Source: Jiella avicenniae (GTDB lineage: Bacteria; Pseudomonadota; Alphaproteobacteria; Rhizobiales; Rhizobiaceae). Taken from it: a stretch of DNA of 64,000 nucleotides. A program made the translations under genes and the position numbers. This document shows, piece after piece, positions 30,201 through 40,936 of the stretch. Within the stretch, counting starts at the first letter, position 1; each line of letters begins with the position of its first letter. The notes beneath the pieces are model-generated. The model was not told where the DNA came from. It made no database searches and worked only from the letters and a program-made list of their open reading frames with translations. The stretch lies in the NCBI RefSeq assembly GCF_021390325.1, contig NZ_JAJUWU010000010.1, forward strand, positions 168,361 to 232,360, in the 5' to 3' direction.

Positions 30201-32440
30201 TTATCCACCACCGCCGAGACCGTCTCCTCGCCTTCGTATGTCGGCAGCAGCGGCAGTGGCTGGTTCGGCAGGGGCACGATGGCCGGGATCGGAGTCCCGA
30301 CGGTGTCGCCCGCCTTGCCGCCGGCGTCGGGAGCGACCCATGCGCCGGTCCATGGATCGACGCTGCCCGGACGGCGCTTGAGGCCGTCGAGCGCGCGCTC
30401 CGCCAACGAAAGCCCTTTTTCCGCCTGACCGTCCGGCAGCTTGCGGGTGCCGTCTTCCAGGACGTCGTGGACCCGCCACAGCTCCCACATGCCTTGGGCG
30501 AAATGCGGGTAGAGATGGCAGTGGAAGATCGAGTCGCCGATGGTCCGGTTGCGGTTGCCGGAGCCCATCGTCTCCCACCACCCCTTGCCCGAAGGCTGCT
30601 GGCCCGGCGCATAGGCCATCAGGCCGCCGTGATAGATGTCGTAGGTGAAGCCCTGGCGTGGGGCGACCGTCTGGCTGTCGAGATAGGTGCCGCGGCCCTG
30701 GTCGTTGCCGGCGAACCACTGGTGGGCATGCAGGTGGAAGACGTGCGTCTCCTTCGGCCCGGCGTGGAAATTGCGGAAGCTGACGGGATCGTTGAGATAG
30801 GAGTGATGGACGTTCGACGGATCGTCCGAGAACTGTTCGAGCAGCGCCGGATCGCCGTTCGCCCAGGAGGTCAGAAAGAACTCCTCGTAGAGACATTCGG
30901 CGCAGTCGGCCGCCGGCCCGATATTCTTGCGGTTGGCGAGGATCATCGCGCCGAGCCCCGACGAGCCGTAGTTGATCGCGAAACCGTCGCGGACGCCGGC
31001 GAGTTGGCCGAACTGGCCGAGTTCCTCGAAATTGCGGGTATAGAAGGTCTTGAGTTCGTCGTGGAAGAAGACCGAGAACTCGCGGAACTTGACCTCGCAG
31101 AACTCCGCCTGATGTCTTGGATTTCCGCCGGCGGCGCAAGCCGCGCGCCCCTCCTCGCTCATCGTTGCGGTGTGAACGCTCAGGCCTTGCGGGCCTGCCG
31201 CGAACCCCCGATCCGGCGAGTAGGTTCCGGCCGGGCGAAAGACGACGGCGTTGAGATCGGAGTGGACGATTTCGATCCATCTCGCGCGATCGAAGTCGGA
31301 TTGAGAGACGAGCTGCTCGGACGAATTCGCACCAACGAGCGGCCGGGTCGGCTTGGCGAGGTTCAGCAGCGGATCGCCGTTGCGGTCGACCGCCTCGTAG
31401 TCGATCGCACCGTTGCGGGCGTGGCGGATCGGCTCCGGACCGGCCGGAGCCCAGGCCGCATCGAAGACGCCGGCCGGCACCTGGCTACGATACCAGCGGG
31501 TGTGGCGCTGCTCGGCGACGACGGCGCCGAACAGGCCGTGGGTGATCGAGCCGCCATTCCCCTCGCCGCCGGCGGGCGCGGCATCGGAGGCCATGAAGTA
31601 GGTGCCTTCACGGTCCACCTCGAACTGGCAGTCGACCGCCTTGCCCGGCGCGATGGCCTGAAGGCCGCGACAGGCGCGCAAGGCCTCGATCGACGGGCCG
31701 GCTCCGGGGAAGCGACCGGCCACGGCAACCAGCCCGTCGATCGAGAACGCCACTCCTCGGGTTCTGGGCCAATTCAGATCCGTTTTGTCGGCATCCTTCA
31801 TCCCGGTCTCGGCCGAGTTTTCCCGGCAGAGGGCCTCGCCGTGGCGCAGGAGCTCTTCATCGCCTTCGGACACTGCAGGCCGGACCGCGCTCCGCAGCCC
31901 GTCGCGCGTCCATTCGCCGTTTTGGCAGAAGGTCTTCGACAAACCCGGTTGCATGTCGCGCAGAAGATTGCGCACGCGCAGAACGAGCACGTCTCCGGCA
32001 TTGGCTCGCAAGACGAGCGGCCGGGGCCGCTTGCAGTCGCGCAGACGAACTTTTCCGGCCTCCAGCCCATCCGGGTTCAAATTGGGCAGGAGCCGCCCAC
32101 TTTCTGCCGTCTCGTCATTGACGCGCATGTCGCACAGTTGCGCATCTGGCTGGGGTTCGCTGCCACGATCGTCGATTTTGACGACGTCGCGGCTGAGCGC
32201 GAAGATCATGCCGAACGGATTGAAGGAGCCGAAGCGATTGTAGACCAGCATATGGTCGAGCGCCGCGACATCGGCACAAACGATGCGCCGTCCGGACCCG
32301 GCGCCCGACAGGCTCTCACAGGAAAACTGCGATGATGTCGCTTGCGGGGCTTCTTCCGCCGAAGCCGGTGTGATCGGAGCAAGGCAGAGGGCGAGGACGA
32401 ACAGCGCTCCCGCATGCCTGGTCGAGGATGCTGCAACCAT
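24218..32440 (-). CDS. giant multicopper oxidase (about 2740 residues), MofA/MnxG-like manganese oxidase candidate
   Basis: A 2740-residue exported protein with a signal peptide ending PASA near residue 26. All four multicopper oxidase motifs are present: H566-x2-H569-x-H571, H640-C641-H642-x3-H646-x4-M651 (type 1 site with methionine axial ligand), H1119-x-H1121 and H1240-D-H1242. Laccases have the two HxH motifs first and the HCH motif last; here the order is permuted. Six cupredoxin-like domain ends are seen near residues 301, 650, 1251, 1791, 2391 and 2704; the last three lack obvious copper ligands. Very large oxidases of this kind (MofA, MnxG, McoA) oxidise Mn(II), which makes that the leading hypothesis. 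ATG 32440 has GGGAG spaced 9-10 bases; longer versions upstream lack a signal peptide. First gene of a four-gene operon. Confidence 0.88.
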   Translation of the reverse strand: MVAASSTRHAGALFVLALCLAPITPASAEEAPQATSSQFSCESLSGAGSGRRIVCADVAALDHMLVYNRFGSFNPFGMIFALSRDVVKIDDRGSEPQPDAQLCDMRVNDETAESGRLLPNLNPDGLEAGKVRLRDCKRPRPLVLRANAGDVLVLRVRNLLRDMQPGLSKTFCQNGEWTRDGLRSAVRPAVSEGDEELLRHGEALCRENSAETGMKDADKTDLNWPRTRGVAFSIDGLVAVAGRFPGAGPSIEALRACRGLQAIAPGKAVDCQFEVDREGTYFMASDAAPAGGEGNGGSITHGLFGAVVAEQRHTRWYRSQVPAGVFDAAWAPAGPEPIRHARNGAIDYEAVDRNGDPLLNLAKPTRPLVGANSSEQLVSQSDFDRARWIEIVHSDLNAVVFRPAGTYSPDRGFAAGPQGLSVHTATMSEEGRAACAAGGNPRHQAEFCEVKFREFSVFFHDELKTFYTRNFEELGQFGQLAGVRDGFAINYGSSGLGAMILANRKNIGPAADCAECLYEEFFLTSWANGDPALLEQFSDDPSNVHHSYLNDPVSFRNFHAGPKETHVFHLHAHQWFAGNDQGRGTYLDSQTVAPRQGFTYDIYHGGLMAYAPGQQPSGKGWWETMGSGNRNRTIGDSIFHCHLYPHFAQGMWELWRVHDVLEDGTRKLPDGQAEKGLSLAERALDGLKRRPGSVDPWTGAWVAPDAGGKAGDTVGTPIPAIVPLPNQPLPLLPTYEGEETVSAVVDKAKNPPAEIVPAAASPGTTAETKAAAMPGYPFTLAGRPGHRPPQAPMDIARKRNGADEVTGAYADAGLPRHVVQDGATRKLGIGELPPQLSQENAEPAKLPLPTTEDGSTPRNAEERKRERVWSQLVAKMLALGDFSAHLEKAKLELLPYDGTPLERAAMGFHFNGEAWPSRDTDGKHKAGTALELRKADGSPSGRPLVGSYESLRSPSLGSLTQSTDLFAVNGAPPKPGAPFADPCGGTAGSGKRPQADPLVAGAPYRAGLTEFPFDVGLAGFRRFEVSAVQLDLVTNRAGWHDPQARIAVLTEASDRFKDDEEAGFPGASISPLVSAREEPFFFRALSGECVEFRHTNELPKELELDDFQVKTPTDTIGQHIHLVKFDVTSSDGSGNGFNYEDGTFAPDEVASRICAAESVSGGDIVTTRNPGALDLLRPSDLCKSDEGPSEPANKNWWRMKRSTNEDRFQTTVQRWFADPILSDDGEGGVVDRTMRTVFSHDHFGPSSIQQHGYYTALVIEPRGSQWTKPDGTSESPQRVAGDLGLVNGSEIDIGTRKRVVNAADQKVHPDFREFMLAIADFALLYDPRDSETKKDLFPQKRPGYASEWEEFSGAGMATLTCELMFKDQPKLLDDVCGSAMKQSGGEWFADENVPPSWHAGGRIKDTHQGSYRPGLLTAEDQSRLSEHLLAYRRGAAGEKPDSDADEFASPVAPPERPESISVDHHDPYLVNYRGEPIPLRVGTKLANNGGLTDCRLQPLAQPDMALAPVPTDAVPIGDGLYERTLADGTVVRFDPRKASIGAPRLEGNLTVGGADFGNKAGVEDIAAFRDCSVEYQRTDEQGDMANVFSSLQHFDPATPILETYSGERNVIRLIQGAQEVQHTFNLEGVVWRRNIDQAFPSMMRLWDSIWRGDWPQGVKAYATMHQTCQEFGAAREGRPREYAQWSSRGWQSFPDNSPEQNFWRAYTHRIAECDNQEGVVTAQEVGISEHFEFGGSSRGGVNSGLQPDLSNPSRDGDGMSEGQATSPGGRLASGDYLYDFGSQDALWNGAWGLLRVYGAPERDEYDPNGNSRFPDPDTTACLLAKDNLSSVDPVGYAKACDRGMGNRRKISDRLAALPKKPDDTLENGVFGLQPSANSANSVSCPADARHVYALAVAQNDADRAYSRDLRDPDGLQFTLIKPADVFRNYDDPNKKPIDQAKLGDFMMKFGEGGRRQLGAPIRISARKPAHTPFVLRVRAGDCVHLAVVNALEDARQEGAPLAEEQQNTSSTHSQSPDYGFPVLADEMGDARMPPIVPLNVDPRWNEDDRQSCPVGDASCQNRSVTWIADLTNAEIDEHKRLLSPSASLALRLPILTLTPIDRLAAPHGSNRMPPLRPQSETALTGEGGPEAEFITFYAGRGAVPELSEREKREIAEQYLAGIGGGSGGRQLRKTLAPQPIVVVAGTGFEELPPALSDPQEAIAFVEEEVRSLPVTGEPVPVGRNRALAIEGALNTLADASRATDSQLPEPLRQPDKKFIADMFAEGVISREKLLMATRAADRVTAFVLENREQPQVARSMPPSIRDFTGGTGFGAPGAAPPSAPESRGAPGDADSPPTIVINLARRGCALSDPRDSDGSTDNVDSVATCVPYAFGALPIKSFGDVIGHGSHGLLGALVIEPANWHPQSGDHAFSAIGTNAIRGAVRARMLELGAALDSEPTAGAEADTWAQAKARAEAEIGAAPVLLGPGDPPAGDPPTGIYSGASFSAVFEGGTHRVREHVVFWRDGMNLWDRASKDQWRTKGSESETNGLPAQGGPVADCPVCDDSYDFGEQGVNYQSAPFHIRLRGDTTGKRDDDGAPARNPETIESHYDLNALEFDPEFYRTKQGTREEGSGGASAMPILRAEVGEEVVIRVLHPSGRARQRAFVTTALDYDDLFPGFGFPHAALLAPGKGITASIARPVREGCYLWQDGPAPLRAGGTWGLLDVVEKGRIDDPDATKCRRSDAASLTTGTEPAAE

Positions 32441-35032
<2,592 letters not shown>

Positions 35033-35036
<4 letters not shown>

Positions 35037-35365
35037 GCGAGACGCCCGAGGAGATCGGCGAAGAAGGGGGCGAAAAGCCCCTCGCGCCGAGGCCGAAGGA
35101 CGGCCTGGCCGACTCCGTCGAGCTGCGCGCCGAGCGCCACCGGCGCTGGCGGCGAGAGGGCGAGCCGCCGATCGCTCATCGCCTCGCACAGATCGGCGTC
35201 CTCGGCTGGATGGTCGTGACGCCGATGCTGATCGGGCTGTTCGTCGGACGCTGGATGGATCAGGCGCTGGGCTCTCGTCTGACGTTCACCGGCGCGCTGC
35301 TGATGGCCGGGACCGGCCTGGGCGCATGGTCTGCCTGGAAATGGATGAACCGAAGCGAGGGATGA
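35033..35365 (+). CDS. atpQ: N-ATPase AtpQ (AtpI/AtpZ-like) membrane subunit
   Basis: A 110-residue protein with a charged soluble N-terminus (about 50 residues) and two membrane helices (IGVLGWMVVTPMLIGLFVG and TGALLMAGTGLGAWSAW). This is the AtpI-like small subunit specific to N-ATPase operons, thought to help c-ring assembly or ion supply. Overlaps atpC by 4 bases, followed by atpR after 7 bases. Confidence 0.88.
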
Positions 35366-35372
35366 AACGGAC

Positions 35373-35672
35373 ATGGCCTTCGACGTCGCTCTTCCCGAAT
35401 GGACGGTCGTGGCGGGACTCCCGCTCTGTCTTCTCGCCGGCGTGGCGCTCGGCCTCGCGCATTTCGGCGCGCTCTGGCGGCAGGCGCAGGCGCTTGCGGG
35501 CAAAGTCCGGCCGAGCCGCGCGGCGGCGGAGGTTCTGGCTCGTTTCGCCGTGCTCGTCGCCGGCTTCGTCGCGGCAAGTCTTCTCGGGGCAGGACCGCTT
35601 CTCGCGCTCGCGCTCGGCGTCATGATCGGACGCTGGCTGGTGATGCGCCGGGTGGAGAGGGCCGACCCATGA
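35373..35672 (+). CDS. atpR: N-ATPase AtpR membrane subunit
   Basis: A 99-residue hydrophobic protein with about three membrane helices and a short basic loop (GKVRPSRAAAEVLARF). AtpR is found only in N-ATPase operons, between atpQ and atpB, and has no counterpart in housekeeping F-ATPases; a role with the ion channel or c-ring has been proposed. The stop overlaps atpB (ATGA, 35669-35672). Confidence 0.87.
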   Translation: MAFDVALPEWTVVAGLPLCLLAGVALGLAHFGALWRQAQALAGKVRPSRAAAEVLARFAVLVAGFVAASLLGAGPLLALALGVMIGRWLVMRRVERADP

Positions 35673-36361
35673 ACGCGCCGCTGACGACCGAGCCGCTCTT
35701 CATGCTCGGACCCGTTGCGATCTCCGCGCCGGTGGTCGTCACATGGGCGCTGATGGCGCTGCTCGTTCTCGGCTCGATCCTCGCCACGCGCAGGCTCTCC
35801 ATGAAACCATCGACCCTGCAGGCCGCGCTGGAAATGGTCGTCGAGACGATCGACGGGCAGATGCGCGACATCATGGAGGCCGAGCCCGACCCCTATCGCG
35901 CGTTCGTCGGCACGCTCTTCGTCTTCATCCTCTTCGCCAACTGGTCGTCGCTGGTGCCGGGTGTCGAGCCGCCGACGGCCCATCTCGAAACCGACGCGGC
36001 ACTGGCGTTTCTCGTCTTCTGCGCGGTGATCGTCTTCGGCATCAGGGCGAATGGCGTCCTCGGCTATCTGAGGAGCTTCGCCGCGCCGACCTTTCTGATG
36101 ATCCCGCTCAACCTCGTCGAGACGATCACCCGCTCGCTCTCGCTCCTCGTCCGCCTCTTCGGCAACGTGATGAGCGGTGTCTTCATCGTCGGCATCGTCC
36201 TGTCGCTCGCCGGCCTGTTCGTTCCGATCCCGCTGATGGCGCTCGATCTGCTGACCGGTGCGGTCCAGGCCTACATCTTCGCGGTTCTCGCGGCCGTCTT
36301 CATCGCCGGCACGGTTTCCGAGGGGCGGCCCCACGCCGCCTCGTCTTCCGAAAAGTCCTGA
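35669..36361 (+). CDS. atpB: N-ATPase F0 a subunit
   Basis: A 230-residue membrane subunit that provides the ion half-channels. The essential arginine is in the conserved SLLVRLFGNVMSG block near residue 160, followed by LLTGAVQAYIFAVLAAVFIAG. ATG 35669 overlaps atpR; the open frame further upstream belongs to the atpR region and is not used. Ordinary length for N-ATPase a subunits. Confidence 0.93.
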   Translation: MNAPLTTEPLFMLGPVAISAPVVVTWALMALLVLGSILATRRLSMKPSTLQAALEMVVETIDGQMRDIMEAEPDPYRAFVGTLFVFILFANWSSLVPGVEPPTAHLETDAALAFLVFCAVIVFGIRANGVLGYLRSFAAPTFLMIPLNLVETITRSLSLLVRLFGNVMSGVFIVGIVLSLAGLFVPIPLMALDLLTGAVQAYIFAVLAAVFIAGTVSEGRPHAASSSEKS

Positions 36362-36373
36362 AAGGAAAACACC

Positions 36374-36616
36374 ATGAACTGGCTCGCCTTTGCCAGCATC
36401 ATCGGGGCGGCGCTCGCCGTCGCCTTCGGAGCGATCGGCCCGGCGCTCGCCGAAGGCCGCGCCGTCGCCGCGGCGCTCGATGCGATCGCCCGCCAGCCGG
36501 AAACGGCCTCGACCATTTCGAGGACGCTCTTCGTCGGTCTCGCCATGATCGAGACGACCGCGATCTACTGCCTCGTCGTCGCGCTGCTTCTTCTTTTCGC
36601 CAACCCCTTCGTCTGA
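36374..36616 (+). CDS. atpE: N-ATPase F0 c subunit with sodium-type ligand set
   Basis: An 80-residue hairpin of two membrane helices with the loop ARQPE (residues 39-43) that contacts F1. The ion-binding glutamate is E60 in MIETTAIYC. T61/T62 and Y65 match the Ser-Thr and Tyr positions that coordinate Na+ in the Ilyobacter c-ring (E65-S66-T67...Y70), and E27 in GPALAEGRAV occupies the place of its Q32. Two carboxylates per site are known in other N-ATPases. The set predicts Na+ rather than H+ coupling, but E27 could also change the charge state. Confidence 0.93.
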   Translation: MNWLAFASIIGAALAVAFGAIGPALAEGRAVAAALDAIARQPETASTISRTLFVGLAMIETTAIYCLVVALLLLFANPFV

Positions 36617-36626
36617 CGTCGGAAAC

Positions 36627-37367
36627 ATGACCATCGATTGGTGGACGCTCGGGTTTCAGACCGTCAACGTCCTGATCCTGATCTGGCTGCTCGGCCACTT
36701 CTTCTTCCAGCCGCTGTCCGACATGATCACGGCACGCAAGGCCGCGGCGGCTGGCATCCTCGACGAGGCCGAGGCGGCCCGAACCGACGCCAGACGAGAA
36801 CTTCGGGCCATCGAGGAAACGAGGGCCGGCTTCGCCGCGGAGCATTCGGCGCTCGTCGAAAAGGCCCGAAGCGAGGCCGAGGCGGTGCGGGCGGGGATGA
36901 TCGAGGCAGCGAAAGCGGAGGCCGCCCGGCATCTGGAGGTGGCGAAGGCTGACATCCTGGCCAAGCGGCAAGCCGAGCGCACGGCTCTCGAAGCCGATGC
37001 CGGCCATCTCGCCGTCTCGATCGCCGAGCGGCTTCTCCGCCGCCTGGAGGGCGAGGCGCTCACCCGGGTTTTTCTCGACGATCTCGTGAGGGAGATCCGC
37101 CGCCTGCCGGAGGCCGAACGCCGGACGCTGACCGCCGATGGCGTCCGTTTCACCGCGGTCAGCGCCGCCCCGTTGAGCGAGGACGACCGGGCTCTCTGCC
37201 GCGACCGTCTCGCAGAGGCGCTCGGTCGGGCACCGGACCTTACCTTCGAGACCGACGCGTCGCTGATCGCCGGCTTCGAACTGAAGGGCGAGCATCTGTC
37301 GGTCGCCAATAGCTGGCGGGCCGATCTCGAAGCCGTCCGCGCGGAACTCGATCGAGGAGTTCACTGA
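36627..37367 (+). CDS. atpF: N-ATPase F0 b subunit with long C-terminal region
   Basis: A 246-residue subunit, about 90 residues longer than ordinary b subunits. One N-terminal membrane helix ([19 protein letters not shown]) is followed by a long charged coiled coil (about 40-140) rich in Ala, Glu and Arg, then a globular part (about 145-246). The extra part probably replaces the delta subunit, for which no gene exists in this operon; this is the usual situation in N-ATPases. Confidence 0.92.
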   Translation: MTIDWWTLGFQTVNVLILIWLLGHFFFQPLSDMITARKAAAAGILDEAEAARTDARRELRAIEETRAGFAAEHSALVEKARSEAEAVRAGMIEAAKAEAARHLEVAKADILAKRQAERTALEADAGHLAVSIAERLLRRLEGEALTRVFLDDLVREIRRLPEAERRTLTADGVRFTAVSAAPLSEDDRALCRDRLAEALGRAPDLTFETDASLIAGFELKGEHLSVANSWRADLEAVRAELDRGVH

Positions 37368-37368
37368 T

Positions 37369-38925
37369 ATGGCAAGCGAAACGCAAGGCGATCTTCGCGC
37401 CACCCCGTGGCTGGATCGCATCCGGCAACGGGTCGACGCCGCCGCGGTCGGGCCGAAGGCCCGGCAGATCGGCCGGGTGGAGGAGGTGGGCGACGGGATC
37501 GCCCTGGTCTCCGGCCTCGCCGAGGCCCGGCTCGACGAACTCCTCGATTTCGGTGGCGGGCGCTTCGGTTTCGCCCAGGTGCTGGAGGAGGACCACGTCG
37601 GCTGCGTGCTGCTCGATACGGGCGAGGGCATCGAGGCCGGCGATCGGGTTTCGGGCACCGGCGACGTGCTGCGTGTCCCCGTGGGCGAGGGGCTTCTCGG
37701 CCGGATCGTCGATCCGCTCGGACGCCCCCTCGACGGCAAGGGCGAGATCGCCGGTGCCAGGCTCGAGCCGATCGAGCCGCCGGCGCCGGAGATCGTCGCC
37801 CGCGACGCGGTCACTCGGCCGGTGCAGACCGGAACGCTGGTCCTCGACGCGCTGTTCGCGCTGGGGCGCGGCCAGCGCGAACTCATCATCGGCGATCGTG
37901 CCACCGGCAAGACCACGGTCGCGCTCGATGCGATCATCAGCCAGAAGCAGAGCGACATCGTCTCGGTCTATGTCGCCATCGGCCAGAAGAGCAGCAACGT
38001 GCGCCGGGCGATCGAGGCGATCGCGGCCCATGGCGCACCGGAGCGCACGATCGTCGTCGTCGCCGGCCCCTCGGATGCGCCGGGCCTGCAATGGATCGCG
38101 CCCTTCGCCGCCATGACCATGGCCGAATATTTCCGCGACCGAGGCGGACATGCGCTGATCGTGATCGATGATTTGACCAAGCACGCGGCGACCCACCGCG
38201 AGATCGCGTTGCTGACCCGCCAGTCGCCGGGACGCGAGGCCTATCCGGGCGACGTCTTCTACGTCCATGCACGGCTTCTGGAGCGCGCCGCCATGCTGTC
38301 GAAGGAGCGGGGCGGGGGCTCCCTGACGGCGCTTCCCATCGCCGAGACCGACGCCGGCAACCTGTCGGCCTATATCCCGACCAATCTGATTTCGATCACC
38401 GACGGACAGATCGTGCTCGACGCGAAGCTCTTCAACCAGGGGCAGAAGCCGGCGGTGGACGTCGGCACCTCCGTCAGCCGCGTCGGCGGCAAGACGCAGG
38501 CCAAGGCCTTGCGCGAGGCGGCCTCCACCATGCGCCTCGACTACGCGCAGTTCCTCGAACTCGAAATGTTCACCCGCTTCGGCGGTCTCTCCGACGCCCG
38601 CGTGCGCGGGCGTCTCGCGCGCGGATCCCGCATCCGCGCGATCCTCGGTCAGCGGCCATCTCGTCCCTACCGGTTGGCCGAGGAGGTGGCGCTGGTCTCG
38701 GCGGTGCAGTCGGGCCTCGCCGACGACGTGCCGATCGAGGCGATCTCCGCCTTTGCCGAGGCGGTCCGTGAACGGATGGGGGCCGAAGCTCAGGAGGTCG
38801 TCCGTCAGGTGGAAGGGGAGGGAACTCTGGACGAGGCGGGAGAGACTGCGCTGAGGAATTGGCTCGGACGGCTCGTTCGGGAGTTTTCCGCAAATGCGCC
38901 GGAGGGCGCCGGCCAGGGACGATGA
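37369..38925 (+). CDS. atpA: N-ATPase F1 alpha subunit
   Basis: A 518-residue non-catalytic nucleotide-binding alpha subunit with Walker A GDRATGKT at residues 175-182, [16 protein letters not shown] text ([17 protein letters not shown]) and [12 protein letters not shown] as Walker B. The conserved arginine finger region [10 protein letters not shown] lies near residue 370. It begins 1 base after the atpF stop and overlaps atpG by 4 bases. Ordinary length. Confidence 0.94.
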   Translation: MASETQGDLRATPWLDRIRQRVDAAAVGPKARQIGRVEEVGDGIALVSGLAEARLDELLDFGGGRFGFAQVLEEDHVGCVLLDTGEGIEAGDRVSGTGDVLRVPVGEGLLGRIVDPLGRPLDGKGEIAGARLEPIEPPAPEIVARDAVTRPVQTGTLVLDALFALGRGQRELIIGDRATGKTTVALDAIISQKQSDIVSVYVAIGQKSSNVRRAIEAIAAHGAPERTIVVVAGPSDAPGLQWIAPFAAMTMAEYFRDRGGHALIVIDDLTKHAATHREIALLTRQSPGREAYPGDVFYVHARLLERAAMLSKERGGGSLTALPIAETDAGNLSAYIPTNLISITDGQIVLDAKLFNQGQKPAVDVGTSVSRVGGKTQAKALREAASTMRLDYAQFLELEMFTRFGGLSDARVRGRLARGSRIRAILGQRPSRPYRLAEEVALVSAVQSGLADDVPIEAISAFAEAVRERMGAEAQEVVRQVEGEGTLDEAGETALRNWLGRLVREFSANAPEGAGQGR

Positions 38926-39773
38926 GCGAACGCCTCTCCGACGTCTCCGCCCGGATCGAGGGCATCCACCAGCTCGGCAGCGTGGTGAACGCCATGCGCG
39001 GCATTGCCGGCGCGCGCATGCAGAAGGCCCGGGCGGAGTTGAAGGCCGTCGACGCCTATTCGGCCACCATCGAGCAAGCACTCGGCCGGGCTCTGGCGCT
39101 GTTGCCGCCCTCGTCTCCCGATCCGGCCGCGGGCGAGGGCGCGACGGCTCTCGTCGTCTTTGCCGGCGAACAGGGTTTTGCCGGGGCGTTTTCGGAAAAG
39201 GTGCTGGCAGACATCGCCGACGAGACCAGCCCGGTCTTTCTCGTCGGCACGCGCGGCGCCGTTCTCGCGGCCGAGCGGGGCATCGCCCCTTCCTGGCAGC
39301 GGCCGCTGCCCGCCCAGTCCACCGGCATTCCGAAGCTCGCGAGCGACCTCGTCGACGCGCTTTATGAGCGGATCGCCCTGGGGGCGGTCGACCGCGTCGA
39401 GACGATCTATGCCGAGGCGTCGCTTTCGGGCGAGTTGACCATCCGCCGGCGACAGCTGCTGCCGCTCGACCCGAATGCGATTCCTGCCGCGCAGGAGCCG
39501 GTGCCGCCGCTTCTCAACCTTCGGCCCGACGCCCTCGTCGCCGAGATCACGGCGGAGTTCCTGACGGCGCGACTGACACGGGCGGCGCTCCACGCCTTCG
39601 CGGCCGAAAACCAGGCACGCATGAATGCCATGGCCGGCGCGCGCCGCGACATCGACCGCCGGCTGGGCGAACTCGAAGCCGTCTTCCGCCGCGTCCGCCA
39701 GGAGGCGATCACGGCCGAGATCGTCGAGCTCGCCGCCGGCTCGGCGGCTGCGGCCGGCGGATCACCGAGATGA
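38922..39773 (+). CDS. atpG: N-ATPase F1 gamma subunit
   Basis: A 283-residue central stalk subunit with a typical start ([20 protein letters not shown] then [17 protein letters not shown]) and a C-terminal helix ([20 protein letters not shown]) that forms the rotor coiled coil. The sequence between is less conserved than in housekeeping gamma subunits, as expected for the N-type. Last gene of the operon, convergent with ppk2 after 78 bases. Confidence 0.91.
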   Translation: MSERLSDVSARIEGIHQLGSVVNAMRGIAGARMQKARAELKAVDAYSATIEQALGRALALLPPSSPDPAAGEGATALVVFAGEQGFAGAFSEKVLADIADETSPVFLVGTRGAVLAAERGIAPSWQRPLPAQSTGIPKLASDLVDALYERIALGAVDRVETIYAEASLSGELTIRRRQLLPLDPNAIPAAQEPVPPLLNLRPDALVAEITAEFLTARLTRAALHAFAAENQARMNAMAGARRDIDRRLGELEAVFRRVRQEAITAEIVELAAGSAAAAGGSPR

Positions 39774-39851
39774 GGCCGAGGCGAGCACGAGAGCGGCGGG
39801 CGCTCGGAGCCGTCGCTTCCACGCGGCCGCAGGATGAATGGTATCGCGCCT

Positions 39852-40733
39852 TCAGGGCTCGTCCGGCGCGGCGAGTTGCTTGCGGATCGCCAGAAGCTCC
39901 TGCCTCCGTTCGTCCGATGTCGCCGGATAGCTGAGGCCGAGGCCGTCGAGGGTCTCCAGAATGATCTTGGAGATGATCAGACGCGCGTTCTTCTTGTCGT
40001 CGGCGGGCACGACATACCAGGGCGCGGCGGTCTTGCTGGTGGCACTGAGACATGCCGAATAGGCGTTCATGTAGCTGTCCCAGAACCGGCGTTCCTCGAT
40101 GTCGGCGAGGCTGAACTTCCAGTTCTTCTGGGGTTCGTCGATCCGCGCCAGGAATCGCTTGCGCTGTTCCTCCTTGGACAGATGCAGGAAGAACTTCACG
40201 ATCCGCGTGCCGTTGGCGCTCAGATGCCGCTCCAGATTGTTGATCGAGCGGTAGCGCTCGGACCAGACCGCGTCGTTGGCGAGTTCGGCATTCGAGAAGC
40301 CCTCGCTCAACAGGATCTCCGGATGGACGCGTACGATCAGCACTTCCTCGTAGTAGGAGCGGTTGAAGATGCCGATCTTCCCCCGTTCGGGAAGGTTGCG
40401 CGTCGTGCGCCAGAGAAAGTCGTGTTCGAGTTCCCGTGCGCTCGGATGCTTGAAGCTGAAGACCTGGCAGCCCTGCGGATTGACGCCGGACATGACGTGC
40501 TTGATGGCACCGTCCTTTCCGGCTGCGTCCATCGCCTGAAAGATCAGGAGTACCGCATGGCGACCCGACGAGTAGAGCATCTGCTGCAGGGCAGACAGCC
40601 GCGACACATGCTCGTCGAGGATCGCCTTGTAGTCGTGCTTGGATTTGTAGACCGGATCGACGTCGGTCGGCCATCGATCGAGATCGACCAGCGTCCCCTC
40701 GGCGACGCGAAATTTGTTCGCCTTGATGTTCAT
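39852..40733 (-). CDS. ppk2: polyphosphate kinase 2 family protein
   Basis: A 293-residue cytoplasmic enzyme of the PPK2 family, which transfers phosphate between polyphosphate and nucleotides. The P-loop-like motif [10 protein letters not shown] is at residues 67-76, and the second motif [14 protein letters not shown] at 123-136; the lid [11 protein letters not shown] comes later. The tail [13 protein letters not shown] and the length of about 290 suit the single-domain class. Whether it mainly phosphorylates AMP or ADP cannot be told. The AGGAGG ribosome site is rather far (about 12 bases) from ATG 40733. It is convergent with the N-ATPase operon, so both energy-related units are neighbours but not co-transcribed. 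Confidence 0.9.
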   Translation of the reverse strand: MNIKANKFRVAEGTLVDLDRWPTDVDPVYKSKHDYKAILDEHVSRLSALQQMLYSSGRHAVLLIFQAMDAAGKDGAIKHVMSGVNPQGCQVFSFKHPSARELEHDFLWRTTRNLPERGKIGIFNRSYYEEVLIVRVHPEILLSEGFSNAELANDAVWSERYRSINNLERHLSANGTRIVKFFLHLSKEEQRKRFLARIDEPQKNWKFSLADIEERRFWDSYMNAYSACLSATSKTAAPWYVVPADDKKNARLIISKIILETLDGLGLSYPATSDERRQELLAIRKQLAAPDEP

Positions 40734-40849
40734 GTCCCAGTCTTCCTCCTTCGGCTTTCCCGCAGACCGCCCGATGCGGGCCGGGGCTGCCGGCCTGCGG
40801 CCCGCCCGCCGGCGGCATTCGGGCGAGAACGTGCTCGCCGCTGTCGACC

Positions 40850-40872
40850 GGGATCACCCTGCTGGTGATCCC
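40850..40872. promoter_or_regulatory. perfect inverted repeat GGGATCACC-N5-GGTGATCCC
   Basis: A 9+9 perfect inverted repeat with a CTGCT centre, about 120 bases upstream of the ppk2 start. It may be a regulator site, or a hairpin that stops read-through from the decayed genes. There is no T run. Confidence 0.45.
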
Positions 40873-40923
40873 GCGTGCCGCATCGCCGACCGCGATCTCG
40901 TCGAAGATGCGGTTCTCGATCAC
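40870..40923 (-). pseudogene. remnant of the 5' end of a MaoC-like enoyl-CoA hydratase/phosphate acetyltransferase gene
   Basis: Reading from GTG 40923 on the minus strand gives VIENRIFDEIAVGDAARG. From memory this matches the characteristic N-terminus IENRTFDEIxVGDxA of bifunctional enoyl-CoA hydratase/phosphate acetyltransferases, and then the similarity stops at the 40850-40872 inverted repeat. Only about 18 codons survive. In many rhizobia that gene follows a PHA-polymerase-like gene, and the fragment next to it here fits that order. Confidence 0.4.
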
Positions 40924-40936
40924 GGGCCGGCTTCAG

